A model generated the notes under the pieces. The model worked only from the letters and a program-made list of their open reading frames with translations, searched no databases and was not told the DNA's origin. From Neptunomonas antarctica (lineage in GTDB: Bacteria > Pseudomonadota > Gammaproteobacteria > Pseudomonadales > Balneatricaceae), in NCBI RefSeq assembly GCF_001305295.1, contig NZ_LJSI01000053.1, positions 248,001 through 312,000 of the forward strand: a DNA stretch of 64,000 nt, written 5' to 3'. A program made the position numbers and the translations under genes. Below are positions 9,329-18,607 of the stretch, piece by piece. Numbering within the stretch: position 1 is the first letter of the stretch; every line of letters begins with the position of its first letter.

Positions 9329-9928
9329 TCAAAGATAATCTGTAATCTGTTGCAGGAACATCTGCATGGCCTGCCCCCGATGGCTGATCTGATGTTTGAT
9401 CTCGGGCGTCAGTTCAGCCGCTGTTTTATCCATGTCGCTGACTAAAAACAGCGGGTCGTAACCAAAGCCGTAGTCTCCACGTGGAAGATGAGCAATACGG
9501 CCTTCGAGTGTCCCCTGACATATCAGCGGCATAGGGTCTTTAGCGTGACGCATAAACACCAGCACACAACGGTAGCGTGCGGTTCTTTGTGCATCAGGCG
9601 TGTCTTTAAGTGCATCAAGTAGCTTACGGTTGTTATCCTGATCACCTTTTCCAGGGCCGGCAAAGCGTGCCGAGTAAATCCCCGGCGCGCCTTGTAATGC
9701 ATCAACTTCAAGCCCTGAATCATCAGCCAGCGCAGGTAAGCCTGTTATTTCACACGCGTGGCGTGCTTTGATAATCGCATTTTCAACGAAGGTCAGGCCT
9801 GTTTCGTCCGCATCATCCACATTGAAGTGTGATTGTGGCAAAACATCAACACTGAACTGTTGGAGGATTTCGTTGAACTCTTTCAGTTTTCCTTTATTGC
9901 CGCTGGCTAAAACGATGGTCGGGGTCAT
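9329..9928 (-). CDS. rdgB: dITP/XTP pyrophosphatase
   Basis: RdgB hydrolyses non-canonical purine triphosphates (dITP, XTP) and keeps them out of DNA. The 199-residue product has the Ham1 family start IVLASGNKGKLKEF, the catalytic/metal motif ADDSGLEVDAL, then GAPGIYSARFAG, and the C-terminal SHRGQAM. It lies 3 bp downstream of the DUF4426 gene and 30 bp upstream of hemW on the same strand, as in pseudomonads. Confidence 0.96.
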   Translation of the reverse strand: MTPTIVLASGNKGKLKEFNEILQQFSVDVLPQSHFNVDDADETGLTFVENAIIKARHACEITGLPALADDSGLEVDALQGAPGIYSARFAGPGKGDQDNNRKLLDALKDTPDAQRTARYRCVLVFMRHAKDPMPLICQGTLEGRIAHLPRGDYGFGYDPLFLVSDMDKTAAELTPEIKHQISHRGQAMQMFLQQITDYL

Positions 9929-9931
9929 GAT

Positions 9932-10441
9932 TTATTCCGTATAAAACTTCTGATCAAAGCGAATGGTGGTGGCCGGTTGATTCGGATCTGGTTGAACGTT
10001 GATGGCAACGTGCATCACTTCTTCATTCCCAAACCTAAAGCTGCCAATGTAATAGATCGCCTTATCTTCTTTAATGAGTGTGAAGGTGATGTCTTGTGTT
10101 TGTTGCATTAAGTTAGCCACCTGACCTGATAAAATGGCAGGTACGGCCTTTTCTGTGCCGTCATTATTTTTCTCGAAAACAGCAACATTCAGCATGGCTG
10201 TATAGCGGCTGCGTTGCAGGTTGTGCTGCTGTGCTACTTCGGGCGCAACAATACTGCTATTGAACGCGTTGTAATGGATAACGTAACGATCCGTTTCAAT
10301 CGATTGCTCTGCAACAGCCACTTGAGCCGTCAGTAAAAACAAGAACATCGACGCTATTAGTTTAAAAGAGCTGGCTTTTATAGGGTTAAGCTTCATGGCT
10401 GGTAATTTTATGCTGCTCAATTTCATGATCCTTGATTTCAT
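9932..10441 (-). CDS. DUF4426 family secreted protein
   Basis: This protein of unknown function carries a signal peptide (hydrophobic LIASMFLFLLTAQ, cleavage probably after VAVA) and a mature part of about 120 residues typical of DUF4426 (HYNAFNSSIVAPEVAQQHNLQRSRY). I place the start at the ATG at 10441 because GGAG sits 6 bases before it; a TTG 18 bp upstream has no ribosome site. The N-terminal region is unusually long and repetitive (MKLSSIKLPAMKLNPIKA), so the start could also be one of the internal ATGs. It lies between metW and rdgB, as in pseudomonads. Confidence 0.75.
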   Translation of the reverse strand: MKSRIMKLSSIKLPAMKLNPIKASSFKLIASMFLFLLTAQVAVAEQSIETDRYVIHYNAFNSSIVAPEVAQQHNLQRSRYTAMLNVAVFEKNNDGTEKAVPAILSGQVANLMQQTQDITFTLIKEDKAIYYIGSFRFGNEEVMHVAINVQPDPNQPATTIRFDQKFYTE

Positions 10442-10512
10442 AACGATCTCCAATTTCAAATTAGCCAGTAATAAACACGATACGACTGTGTTAATTGCTA
10501 CTGACTGCTTGT

Positions 10513-11103
10513 TTAGCGAGTGATGCGGTAGATGGCAATTTCACCCAGCATGTTGGGCCATAACTTAGTCCACCATCTATGTTGATGCTCATTATCGACG
10601 ACAGTTCGATTCAGTATCCGGATATTTTTCTGAACACACAGTTGTTCAAAATCCTTGAAGGTACAAAAGTGGATGTTGGGGGTGTCGTACCAGCTATAGG
10701 CCAGAAACTTCGATACCGGCATTTGTCCCCTGAATCCAAGATAGCCTCGGGCACGCCAATGACCAAAGTTAGGGAAGGTGACTATGCACTCTTTGCCGAT
10801 GCGTAACATCTCATCAACGATCAGATCGGGGCGATGCATAACCTGCAAGGCTTGTGTCATGATAACTGAATCAAAACTGTTGTCTTTGATCGATGCCAGT
10901 CCTTGATCAATATCTTTTTCAATGACGTTAACGTGATTCAGAACGCAGGCAGTGATGTTGTCATGGTTGTTTTCCAGCCCGTAGCCACGTACTTGTTTAT
11001 GATCAATCAAGTGGCGCAGGAATTTCCCATCACCACAGCCAAGATCCAAAACGCGTGTCGAAGGTTTGATCCATTCACGAATGATTGTCTGATCAGCGCG
11101 CAT
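10513..11103 (-). CDS. metW: Methionine biosynthesis protein MetW
   Basis: MetW is a class I SAM-methyltransferase-fold protein that works with MetX in methionine synthesis. The 196-residue product has the motif [15 protein letters not shown] (about residues 19-33), then [22 protein letters not shown] and [10 protein letters not shown]. The gene overlaps metX by 11 bp, so the two are translationally coupled. Its exact biochemical role is not settled in the family. Confidence 0.93.
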   Translation of the reverse strand: MRADQTIIREWIKPSTRVLDLGCGDGKFLRHLIDHKQVRGYGLENNHDNITACVLNHVNVIEKDIDQGLASIKDNSFDSVIMTQALQVMHRPDLIVDEMLRIGKECIVTFPNFGHWRARGYLGFRGQMPVSKFLAYSWYDTPNIHFCTFKDFEQLCVQKNIRILNRTVVDNEHQHRWWTKLWPNMLGEIAIYRITR

Positions 11104-12292
11104 GCGTATTCTCCTGTGCTAAGGCCGGTATATCAGTAGCGATACGCCCCATGTAGGCGTGGAAAATTTCCATATAGCGGGGGATCGGAATTAAAAAAGC
11201 ATCATGTCCCTGTGGTGAATCAATTTCTGTATAACTGACATCTTTACCAGCATCCATCAAGGCGTCCAGAATTTCACGCGAGCGCTCGGGAGCGAAGCGC
11301 CAGTCTGTTGTGAATGCTATCAGCATGAACTTGGCGGTCACATGCTTTAATGCCAGTGATAGGTCGTGATTGAACTCGGAAGCGGGGTCAAAATAATCGA
11401 GCGCCTTGGTCATCAACAGGTAAGTATTAGCATCAAACGAGGTCGAGAAGCGTTCGCCTTGGTATTGCAGGTATGATTCGACTTCAAACTGCGGGTTGAA
11501 ATCAAACATCAGTTTGCCAGCGCTCATCTCACGGCCAAATTTTTCACGCATACCGTCATCAGATAAGTAGGTGATATGGCCAACCATTCGGGCCAGCATT
11601 AAACCTGTTTTAGGCACAGCATCGTAGTCGTAATAGCGACCGTTATAAAAATGAGGATCCTTGGATATAGCCTGTCGTGCCACTTCGTTAAACGCGATAT
11701 TCTGGGCTGAAAGTTTGGCCGCTGCAGCAATCACCATGCAGTGCCGCAACCGGTCAGGATAGGTGATGGACCATTGTAAGGCTTGCATACCACCCAGGCT
11801 GCCGCCAATAATCGCTGCCCATTGCCAAATACCCAGATGATCAGCCAGACGTGCTTGACTGGTGACCCAATCTTTAACCGTCATCAACGGGAAATCAGGG
11901 CCATAAGGCTTACCGGTCAGCGGGTCCGCTTGATTAGGACCGCTGGATCCGTGGCAACCACCGAGGTTGTTCAACCCCACCACGAAAAATTTGTTGGTAT
12001 CAATCGGCTTACCGGGGCCAATGGCTGAATCCCACCAGCCGGGCTTGGTATCACCTTCGTGATAGCCCGCAAGATGATGGTGGCCGGATAGCGCATGGCA
12101 AATCAGAATGGCATTAGACTTATCGGCGTTGAGTTCGCCATAGGTCTCTATCATCAGCGTATATTGGTCGAGCGTTCTACCGCAGGCAAGCGCAAGGGGT
12201 TCGTTAAACTCTATCGCCTGAGGCTCAACAAGGCCAACAGAGTCGTATGGATATTGCTTGGATGTAGGTGTATTGGGTATATTGTCAGACAT
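11093..12292 (-). CDS. metX: Homoserine O-acyltransferase MetX
   Basis: MetX is an alpha/beta-hydrolase-fold enzyme that acylates L-homoserine at the start of methionine synthesis. The nucleophile elbow is [12 protein letters not shown] (about residues 150-161), with the serine after GG. The aspartate and histidine of the triad are expected in the C-terminal part, for example [11 protein letters not shown]. The 399-residue length is normal. In related gammaproteobacteria the preferred donor is succinyl-CoA, so it may be MetXS; the sequence alone does not settle acetyl versus succinyl. The leader contains a hairpin that covers part of the ribosome site. Confidence 0.93.
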   Translation of the reverse strand: MSDNIPNTPTSKQYPYDSVGLVEPQAIEFNEPLALACGRTLDQYTLMIETYGELNADKSNAILICHALSGHHHLAGYHEGDTKPGWWDSAIGPGKPIDTNKFFVVGLNNLGGCHGSSGPNQADPLTGKPYGPDFPLMTVKDWVTSQARLADHLGIWQWAAIIGGSLGGMQALQWSITYPDRLRHCMVIAAAAKLSAQNIAFNEVARQAISKDPHFYNGRYYDYDAVPKTGLMLARMVGHITYLSDDGMREKFGREMSAGKLMFDFNPQFEVESYLQYQGERFSTSFDANTYLLMTKALDYFDPASEFNHDLSLALKHVTAKFMLIAFTTDWRFAPERSREILDALMDAGKDVSYTEIDSPQGHDAFLIPIPRYMEIFHAYMGRIATDIPALAQENTHAR

Positions 12293-12300
12293 GTAAAGGT

Positions 12301-12335
12301 ACCTCGACTAAGGAAAAGGAAATGCGTTAGTCGGG
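12301..12335 (-). promoter_or_regulatory. Leader hairpin overlapping the metX ribosome-binding site
   Basis: On the minus strand CCCGACTA (12335-12328) can pair with TAGTCGAG (12310-12303) around a 17-base loop, with one G-U pair. The Shine-Dalgarno bases GAGGT (12305-12301), 8 bases before the metX ATG, share three bases with the stem. This could reduce metX translation. I do not recognise any known SAM riboswitch here. Confidence 0.35.
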
Positions 12336-12398
12336 TATCACATCTCGTATAGCAGTAGCAGCACGCGTCTTAAGATCAGCGTTTTTTGTCGGGTCAAT

Positions 12399-12689
12399 TC
12401 ACGTGCGTTCAATGTTGAGTAGCTCCGGTAGTTTGCCGGGATCTTCAATCCGGACCACTTTTTTTCGGCCTGATTCGCCGCTGGTAATTGTCACTGCTGA
12501 TTTACTGACGCCGAATAATTTAGCCAGTATTTTAATTAAGTGCGCATTCGCTTTGCCATCAACGGGCGGCGCAGTAATGCGGATTTTAACACTATCATCG
12601 TATAGCCCCACAATTTCATTGCGGGACGATTTAGGCTGAATATGACAAGACAGCGTTAAAACGTCGCCTCGCCACTGGTAAAAAGACAA
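12399..12689 (-). CDS. yggU: DUF167/YggU family protein
   Basis: This is a short conserved protein of unknown function. I choose a TTG start at 12689 ([13 protein letters not shown]), preceded by AAAGG at a normal distance and 11 bp after the yggT stop. It gives 96 residues, the usual YggU length; a longer reading from 12878 would overlap most of the yggT 3' end. The family motif is complete: [23 protein letters not shown], then [18 protein letters not shown] and [12 protein letters not shown]. Confidence 0.82.
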   Translation of the reverse strand: MSFYQWRGDVLTLSCHIQPKSSRNEIVGLYDDSVKIRITAPPVDGKANAHLIKILAKLFGVSKSAVTITSGESGRKKVVRIEDPGKLPELLNIERT

Positions 12690-12700
12690 AAGTGCCGCCT

Positions 12701-13249
12701 TTAAATGACCAGCCGTGCCAGTTGTGACTGGATAAGCTGTATTGCCAGGAAAATCAAAATAGGCGATAGATCTAACCCACCTAAAGGAGGAAGAACTTTT
12801 TGCGCCAGTTTGAATAAAGGCTCTGTAATCTGGCCAATGAGCTGCGGCGCGGGATGAAAACTGCCCGGCGCTACCCAACTGATAATCACGGAGCCAATCA
12901 CTGCCCAGAAGTAGATGTTAAGAATGCTGTCCATTAAACCCACGACGGCATAGATAAACAGCTTGAGCATATCCACCTGGATCGCGCCGCCCGACAGCAT
13001 TATCAACGCAGCAAAGGTGCCTAGCTTAACGAGCAGCGCGACGACCAGAGGTGATAGATCCATACGTCCGGCTTTGGGCAGAATTTTCTGAAACGGTAAT
13101 AATACCGGCTGCGTAAAGCGCACAATGGACTGTGATATAGGGTTGTAATAGTCAGCTCTGGCTAGTTGCAACAGGAAACGCATGAGCAGTAAAAAGATAT
13201 ACAGCTCGCCAAGAGTTTTGATAATGAGCGTAATTGGATCTTGTCCCAT
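12701..13249 (-). CDS. yggT: YggT family membrane protein
   Basis: This 182-residue inner-membrane protein contains two YGGT repeats, each with two hydrophobic helices. The repeat motif is visible twice: [28 protein letters not shown] and [27 protein letters not shown], each followed by a D-L-SP element. The family has been linked to osmotic shock tolerance, but its function is not firmly known. It lies between proC and yggU in the usual yggS-proC-yggT-yggU order. Confidence 0.9.
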   Translation of the reverse strand: MGQDPITLIIKTLGELYIFLLLMRFLLQLARADYYNPISQSIVRFTQPVLLPFQKILPKAGRMDLSPLVVALLVKLGTFAALIMLSGGAIQVDMLKLFIYAVVGLMDSILNIYFWAVIGSVIISWVAPGSFHPAPQLIGQITEPLFKLAQKVLPPLGGLDLSPILIFLAIQLIQSQLARLVI

Positions 13250-13332
13250 AACCGGATCAGTTCCTAATCAAATAGTGGTTTTTTGAGAGTATAGTGTTTT
13301 TCATAAAATGAATGAACCTTTATGATAATAGC

Positions 13333-14160
13333 TTAATCATCTCCCAGTTCTTTTGCTATGGCCACGGACCTTGCTGCGCATGCCTGCATCGCTTCCTCAA
13401 CGAGTGTTTCCAGCTTATTTGCCTGGAAGGATAGAATGGCTTGTTCGGTCGTGCCGTTTGGAGATGAGACTCTGCGTCTCAGTACCGCGGGAGTGACATC
13501 ACTCTGTATAGCCATTTCAGCGGCACCTCGGGCGGTCTGTAGCGTTAGCTGAGTCGCCATGTCACGTGACAGCCCTTGTTTCTCTCCGGCAGCAATCATC
13601 GCTTCCATAAAGAGGAAATAGTACGCAGGTCCGGAGCCGGATACAGCAGTCACTGCATGTAACAGCTCTTCATCTTCAACCCATAGCGTGAGCCCGGTCG
13701 CGGATAAAATCTCTTCAGCCTGAGTACGCTGTTCTGGTGTCACGCTATTATTGGCATATAAGCCATTAGTGCCCATTTTTACCAGCGCGGGTGTGTTGGG
13801 CATACAGCGAACAATAGCCTGATTACCGCCTAACCATTGATTGATGCTGCTAGACGTAATACCTGCCGCCACCGAGATGAACAAGGGTTTAGTCTGTGCT
13901 GCTGTAGCCGCGAGTTGCAGCAGTACCGCCTTAAACATCTGAGGCTTAACCGCCAGAATAACCACATCTGCGGAGTGCATCGCTTCGACATTGTCTTGTG
14001 TGGTAAATAGCCCCAGCGCTTTTAAATCATCTAATTTGTTAATAGTAGGCGCGCTGGCGCGGATTTTTTCAGCAGGGTAGCCGTTGCTGACTAAACCGCC
14101 AATGATAGCGCGTGCCATATTTCCGGCACCGATAAAGGCAAGTGTAGGATGTTGACTCAA
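13333..14160 (-). CDS. proC: Pyrroline-5-carboxylate reductase
   Basis: ProC reduces 1-pyrroline-5-carboxylate to L-proline with NAD(P)H. The 275-residue product opens with the Rossmann motif FIGAGNMARAIIGGL. ILAVKPQMF, VRCMPNTPALV and the C-terminal signature AVSGSGPAYYFLFMEAMIAAG are present. It sits 18 bp downstream of yggS on the same strand. Confidence 0.96.
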   Translation of the reverse strand: MSQHPTLAFIGAGNMARAIIGGLVSNGYPAEKIRASAPTINKLDDLKALGLFTTQDNVEAMHSADVVILAVKPQMFKAVLLQLAATAAQTKPLFISVAAGITSSSINQWLGGNQAIVRCMPNTPALVKMGTNGLYANNSVTPEQRTQAEEILSATGLTLWVEDEELLHAVTAVSGSGPAYYFLFMEAMIAAGEKQGLSRDMATQLTLQTARGAAEMAIQSDVTPAVLRRRVSSPNGTTEQAILSFQANKLETLVEEAMQACAARSVAIAKELGDD

Positions 14161-14178
14161 AATAGATACCTGCTGTGA

Positions 14179-14886
14179 TTAAAGTGAATTTTTTGAAGTA
14201 GGGTACTGACGTGGACCAAATAAAGCGGTGCCAATACGCACCATAGTAGCACCTTCCTGAATGGCAATCTGCATATCGCCGGACATGCCCATAGACAGAG
14301 TATCCAGCGCCGGATATTGCTTCTTAAGATGAGTAAACAGGGTCTGCATGTCAGCCAGAGCAGATTTTTGAATGACGCTGTCGTCAGTGGCGGCGGGTAT
14401 GGCCATGAGTCCGCGCACGTTCAAATTAGGCAGTGTTGATATTTCATTCAGCAGCGCTTCAGTCTCATTAGGCAGGCATCCGGCTTTGCTGGCTTCGTGG
14501 CTGATATTTATCTGTAGACAAATATTAAGGGGAGGCATTGATGCCGGTCTTTGTTCAGACAGGCGCTGGGCAATTTTGTAACGGTCGACACTATGCACCC
14601 AATCGAACTGTTCGGCGATCGGGCGGGTTTTGTTGGATTGAATAGGGCCAATAAAGTGCCAGATAATATCGAGATCAGACAGTGCCGCTATTTTATCCAG
14701 CGATTCCTGAAGATAGTTTTCGCCGAAGTGTTTCTGTCCTTGCTGGTACAGCAAACGTAATTCATCGTTTGAGCGGGTTTTGCTGACGGCCAGTAAGGTT
14801 ATCTCTTCTGGTCGGCGTTGAGCGAGTAGAGCAGCCTGATTAATTAGCTGCCTAACATGTTGGAAGTTCTCTGCTATGCTAGACAT
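14179..14886 (-). CDS. yggS: PLP homeostasis protein YggS (PLPBP)
   Basis: YggS is a single-domain PLP-binding protein with no known catalytic activity; it buffers PLP and influences amino-acid pools. The PLP lysine is in LLAVSKTRS (about residues 29-37), followed by FGENYLQE. The motifs WHFIGPIQSNKTR and LSMGMSGDMQIAIQEGATMVRIGTALFG are characteristic. Length is 235 residues. It is divergent from pilT with 98 bp between them. Confidence 0.95.
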   Translation of the reverse strand: MSSIAENFQHVRQLINQAALLAQRRPEEITLLAVSKTRSNDELRLLYQQGQKHFGENYLQESLDKIAALSDLDIIWHFIGPIQSNKTRPIAEQFDWVHSVDRYKIAQRLSEQRPASMPPLNICLQINISHEASKAGCLPNETEALLNEISTLPNLNVRGLMAIPAATDDSVIQKSALADMQTLFTHLKKQYPALDTLSMGMSGDMQIAIQEGATMVRIGTALFGPRQYPTSKNSL

Positions 14887-14984
14887 ATAAATATTAATGA
14901 TTCTTTGAAGTAGAATGATTTTTCTATTCTGAAGTAACTGATGACTTTAAGTAAACCCTTTAAGCAGCCCTGAGCAAAAACATT

Positions 14985-16019
14985 ATGGATATTACAGAAC
15001 TTCTTTCTTTTACGGTTAAGCAGGGCGCTTCCGACCTGCATATTACCGCGGGGATGCCACCGGTTATTCGTGTCGATGGTGATGTACGGCGCATTAAGCT
15101 ACCTGCACTAGAGCAAAAGCAGGTGCAGACGTTAATTTATGACATCATGAACGACAAAATCCGTAAAGAATATGAAGACAAACTTGAGGCTGATTTTTCT
15201 TTTGAAGTGCCGGGGTTAGCGCGTTTTCGTGTCAATGCTTTTAACCAGAATCGTGGTGCCGCTGCTGTATTCCGTACCATTCCCAGTAAAGTTCTGACTA
15301 TGGACGATCTGGGTATGGGGAAGGTTTTTCAGGACTTATCGATGCAGGCTCGCGGCCTGGTGTTGGTGACAGGGCCAACAGGCTCAGGTAAAAGTACCAC
15401 GTTGGCCGCGATGGTCGATTATGTCAATGAAGTACGTTCCGATCATATACTGACGATTGAGGATCCAATAGAGTTCGTACACGAAAGTAAAAAATGTCTG
15501 ATCAATCAGCGTGAAGTACATCGTGATACCCACAGCTTTGCGGCTGCACTACGCTCCGCATTACGTGAAGATCCCGATGTTATTCTTGTCGGTGAGATGC
15601 GTGATCTGGAAACTATCCGTTTAGCACTAACAGCAGCAGAAACCGGCCACCTGGTCTTTGGTACATTGCATACAACTTCAGCGGCGAAAACGATTGACCG
15701 TATTATTGATGTGTTTCCGGCAGCAGAAAAAGCGATGGTACGTTCGATGCTATCTGAATCTTTACAGGGCGTTATTTCGCAGACGCTCTTGAAAAAGGTG
15801 AATGGCGGTCGAGTCGCTGCGCATGAAATTATGATGGGCACTCCCGCTATCCGAAACCTGATTCGTGAAGATAAAGTTGCGCAAATGTATTCTGCAATTC
15901 AGACGGGTGCGTCGCATGGTATGAAAACATTAGATCAGTCTTTAACAGAACTTCTGCAGAAAGGACTGATATCAAGAGAAACGGCCCGCGATAAAGCCAA
16001 AAACCCTCAGGGTTTTTAG
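14985..16019 (+). CDS. pilT: Type IV pilus retraction ATPase PilT
   Basis: PilT is a hexameric cytoplasmic ATPase that depolymerises type IV pili during twitching. The 344-residue product has the N-terminal PAS-like domain (GASDLHITAGMPPVIRVDG). Walker A GPTGSGKST lies at about residues 130-138, the Asp box in ILTIEDPIEFVH, Walker B in EDPDVILVGEMRD and the His box in ETGHLVFGTLHT. The AIRNLIRE motif, important for retraction in characterised PilT, is present in TPAIRNLIREDKV. pilU follows after 36 bp. Confidence 0.97.
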   Translation: MDITELLSFTVKQGASDLHITAGMPPVIRVDGDVRRIKLPALEQKQVQTLIYDIMNDKIRKEYEDKLEADFSFEVPGLARFRVNAFNQNRGAAAVFRTIPSKVLTMDDLGMGKVFQDLSMQARGLVLVTGPTGSGKSTTLAAMVDYVNEVRSDHILTIEDPIEFVHESKKCLINQREVHRDTHSFAAALRSALREDPDVILVGEMRDLETIRLALTAAETGHLVFGTLHTTSAAKTIDRIIDVFPAAEKAMVRSMLSESLQGVISQTLLKKVNGGRVAAHEIMMGTPAIRNLIREDKVAQMYSAIQTGASHGMKTLDQSLTELLQKGLISRETARDKAKNPQGF

Positions 16020-16055
16020 CATTGGCAAACGAGTGTCGTTAACAGGAGATTTAGA

Positions 16056-17222
16056 GTGGAGTTTACGCAGCTTCTTAAAGTGATGACTGAGCGCGGTGCG
16101 TCAGATCTGTTTATTTCGGCAGGGGCCCGACCTAGTATTAAGGTTGATGGAACAATGCAGCCACTGACGAAAGAGCCTCTAAAACCGTCACAGGCACGTG
16201 CACTTGTTTATTCAACGATGACGGATAAACAGATATCAGAATATGATAGAACGCATGAATGTAACTTTGCGATCAGCGCACCGGGCATAGGGCGTTTTCG
16301 TGTCAGTGCTTATTTTCAACGTAACTCATCAGGTATGGTGTTACGCCGGATTAATGCCACTATTCCGAGTTTAGAAGAGTTAAACCTACCACCGGTGATG
16401 AAAGATCTTGCCATGTCCAAACGTGGCTTGGTTTTACTGGTTGGTGGTACGTCGACCGGTAAATCTACATCGTTGGCTTCCATGGTGGATTACCGTAATC
16501 AGCACAGCCGGGGACATATCATCACGATTGAAGACCCGATCGAGTATATTCACGAGCATAAAGAAAGTATCGTGACGCAGCGTGAAGTGGGGATTGATAC
16601 TGAGTCGTTCGAAGTCGCTTTGCGAAACACCTTGCGACAGGCGCCCGATGTTATTCTGATGGGCGAGATTCGTAGTCAGGAATTAATGAAGTACGGGCTG
16701 GCCTTTGCGGAAACCGGGCACTTATGTATGGCGACATTGCATGCCAATAACGCCAACCAGGCGCTTGACCGGGTGGTTAGTTTTTTCCCGCCAGAACATC
16801 ATAACCAACTATGGATGGAGCTTTCGCTGAACCTGAAAGCGATTGTAGCTCAGCAACTATTACCGACAAAAGATGGTAAAGGGCGTCGTGCTGCTATTGA
16901 AGTGATGATTTGTACGCCGTTGATCCAAGACTTGATCCGAAAAGGTGACGTTCATGAGATCAAGGAGGTTATGAAAAAGTCGACCAATCTGGGTATGCAA
17001 ACATTTGATCAGGCGCTCTTTGAATTGTACAAAGAAGGTGATGTTAGTTATGACACTGTACTTGCGCATGCTGACTCTGCCAATGATCTGCGCCTGATGA
17101 TAAAGCTTAATGCCGATGCTAATCCGGGGTTGAATACGAGTGAAGGGGCTGATTCATTATTCCTGCAAGAAGAGGAAGATCACATGAATATTTCTGGAGC
17201 ACTGGATATCAATAATATGTGA
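16056..17222 (+). CDS. pilU: Type IV pilus retraction ATPase PilU
   Basis: PilU is the PilT paralogue that assists retraction under load. The GTG start at 16056 follows CAGGAG at good spacing. The 388-residue product has the family N-terminus GASDLFISAGARPSIKVDG. Walker A is the PilU-type GGTSTGKST (about residues 129-137), Walker B is APDVILMGEIR and the His box is ETGHLCMATLHA. The C-terminal tail beyond residue 345 is acidic and longer than in PilT, as usual for PilU. A strong terminator follows. Confidence 0.95.
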   Translation: MEFTQLLKVMTERGASDLFISAGARPSIKVDGTMQPLTKEPLKPSQARALVYSTMTDKQISEYDRTHECNFAISAPGIGRFRVSAYFQRNSSGMVLRRINATIPSLEELNLPPVMKDLAMSKRGLVLLVGGTSTGKSTSLASMVDYRNQHSRGHIITIEDPIEYIHEHKESIVTQREVGIDTESFEVALRNTLRQAPDVILMGEIRSQELMKYGLAFAETGHLCMATLHANNANQALDRVVSFFPPEHHNQLWMELSLNLKAIVAQQLLPTKDGKGRRAAIEVMICTPLIQDLIRKGDVHEIKEVMKKSTNLGMQTFDQALFELYKEGDVSYDTVLAHADSANDLRLMIKLNADANPGLNTSEGADSLFLQEEEDHMNISGALDINNM

Positions 17223-17241
17223 AAACGTATGCTTGAATAAG

Positions 17242-17270
17242 AAAAAACCGTACCCAAGTACGGTTTTTTT
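17242..17270. terminator. Bidirectional terminator between pilU and pyrC'
   Basis: A perfect 12-bp stem (AAAAAACCGTAC, 17242-17253, with GTACGGTTTTTT, 17258-17269) closes a CCAA loop and has A- and T-runs on both sides. It can serve both convergent genes. Confidence 0.9.
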
Positions 17271-17317
17271 ATGCGTAAGCTATTACGTAAAGGCTGTTCC
17301 TTGAAAGCGCAGCCTCT

Positions 17318-18604
17318 TTACGAAGCCTGATACACTGTTTTACCTTTAATTAAGGTATGTGTGACTTTCCCTTTTAGCGGTATGTTCATAAACGGTGAAT
17401 TTTTACCGGCTGAAACACAGTTAACAGAGGTAAGCTGCCATTCTGTTTCAGGGTTGAAAATACAGATGTCGGCAATGCTGCCCACGCCCAATGATCCTTT
17501 ATCCAATGACAAAATAGCGGCCGGTGCCGAGGTTAACTTCTCTATTAACTGAGGTAGAGATAGTAGTTCTTGTCGAACCAGGCGTAAGCAGAGTGGTAGC
17601 AGGGTTTCGAGTCCTGAAATTCCAGGGTCTGTGGAGGCAAAGGGGGCTTGTTTAGCGGCCGGGTCGTGAGGCTGATGATCTGAACAGATGGCTTGAATAC
17701 CATCTGTTACCAGCCCGTGGAGTAATCCGGCACGATCCAGCTGGCTTCTCAGGGGTGGGATAACATGAAACATACTATTGAAGCCGTTAACATTTACGTC
17801 AGTCAGTAATAAATGGTGTATAGCAACATCGGCGGTTACATTGAGTCCGCGTTGGCGTGCATCCGTCACCATTCTGACGGAGCGCTCAGCAGACAATTGG
17901 CCAAAGTGTGCACGTACACCGGTTTGTTCTACTAGCAGTAAGCAGCGGGCGACTTCGACGGTCTCAGCTGTTTCAGGGATGCCGCTAAGGCCTAAGCGTG
18001 TGCACGTGATGTCGTCGTGCATACAGCCTTTGTCTGCAAGGTGATGATCTTGCGGTTGAAATATAACCAGAAAGTCATGCGTTGCGGCATATTCAAGGCA
18101 TCGTAATAGCACCAGAGCACTTGGGATGCTTTTTCGTGCATTGCTAAAAGCGACGCATCCTGAACTGCTGAGTGCATGTAATGGCGCCAGTTGTTCGCCT
18201 TCCAGGCCCTGTGTCAGTGCTCCCATGGGCAGTACTTGCGCCAAGCCAGTGGCTTCGGCACGGTCAATAATCATTTCGGCAACGGCTGGGTTATCTACCA
18301 CAGGTTTGGTGGTGGGAGGTGTCACCATGGTTGTGATGCCGCCTGCTACCGCTGCGGCCGTTTCGCTGGCAATGGTGCCTTTTTGTGTGTAGCCGGGTTC
18401 TCTGACGTGTGCGCACAGATCAATGAGTCCAGGCGTAACAACAAGGCCTGTCGCATCAATGATTTGGTTCGCACTCAGTGTTTCAGCGAAGCCTTCAGGA
18501 GCCTGACCTATAGCGATAACTTTGCCATTCTGAATGTATAGATCGCAGATTTTATCGAGTTTGTTTTTGGGGTCGATCAGACGCCCATTTTGTATTACGA
18601 GCAT
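17318..18604 (-). CDS. Dihydroorotase-like protein PyrC' (probably non-catalytic)
   Basis: The product has 428 residues and the amidohydrolase fold of dihydroorotase. Two metal-site positions are altered. The usual D-x-H-x-H-REPG site reads IDLCAHVREPG, so the first histidine is cysteine. The usual H-x-x-H-x-S site reads AHFGQLS, so the second histidine is glutamine. IHHLLLTD and CSDHQPHDP are kept. This fits the inactive PyrC' described in pseudomonads, which assembles with aspartate carbamoyltransferase rather than catalysing. The gene lies 3 bp after pyrB. An active dihydroorotase should then exist elsewhere in the genome. Confidence 0.88.
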   Translation of the reverse strand: MLVIQNGRLIDPKNKLDKICDLYIQNGKVIAIGQAPEGFAETLSANQIIDATGLVVTPGLIDLCAHVREPGYTQKGTIASETAAAVAGGITTMVTPPTTKPVVDNPAVAEMIIDRAEATGLAQVLPMGALTQGLEGEQLAPLHALSSSGCVAFSNARKSIPSALVLLRCLEYAATHDFLVIFQPQDHHLADKGCMHDDITCTRLGLSGIPETAETVEVARCLLLVEQTGVRAHFGQLSAERSVRMVTDARQRGLNVTADVAIHHLLLTDVNVNGFNSMFHVIPPLRSQLDRAGLLHGLVTDGIQAICSDHQPHDPAAKQAPFASTDPGISGLETLLPLCLRLVRQELLSLPQLIEKLTSAPAAILSLDKGSLGVGSIADICIFNPETEWQLTSVNCVSAGKNSPFMNIPLKGKVTHTLIKGKTVYQAS

Positions 18605-18607
18605 GGG

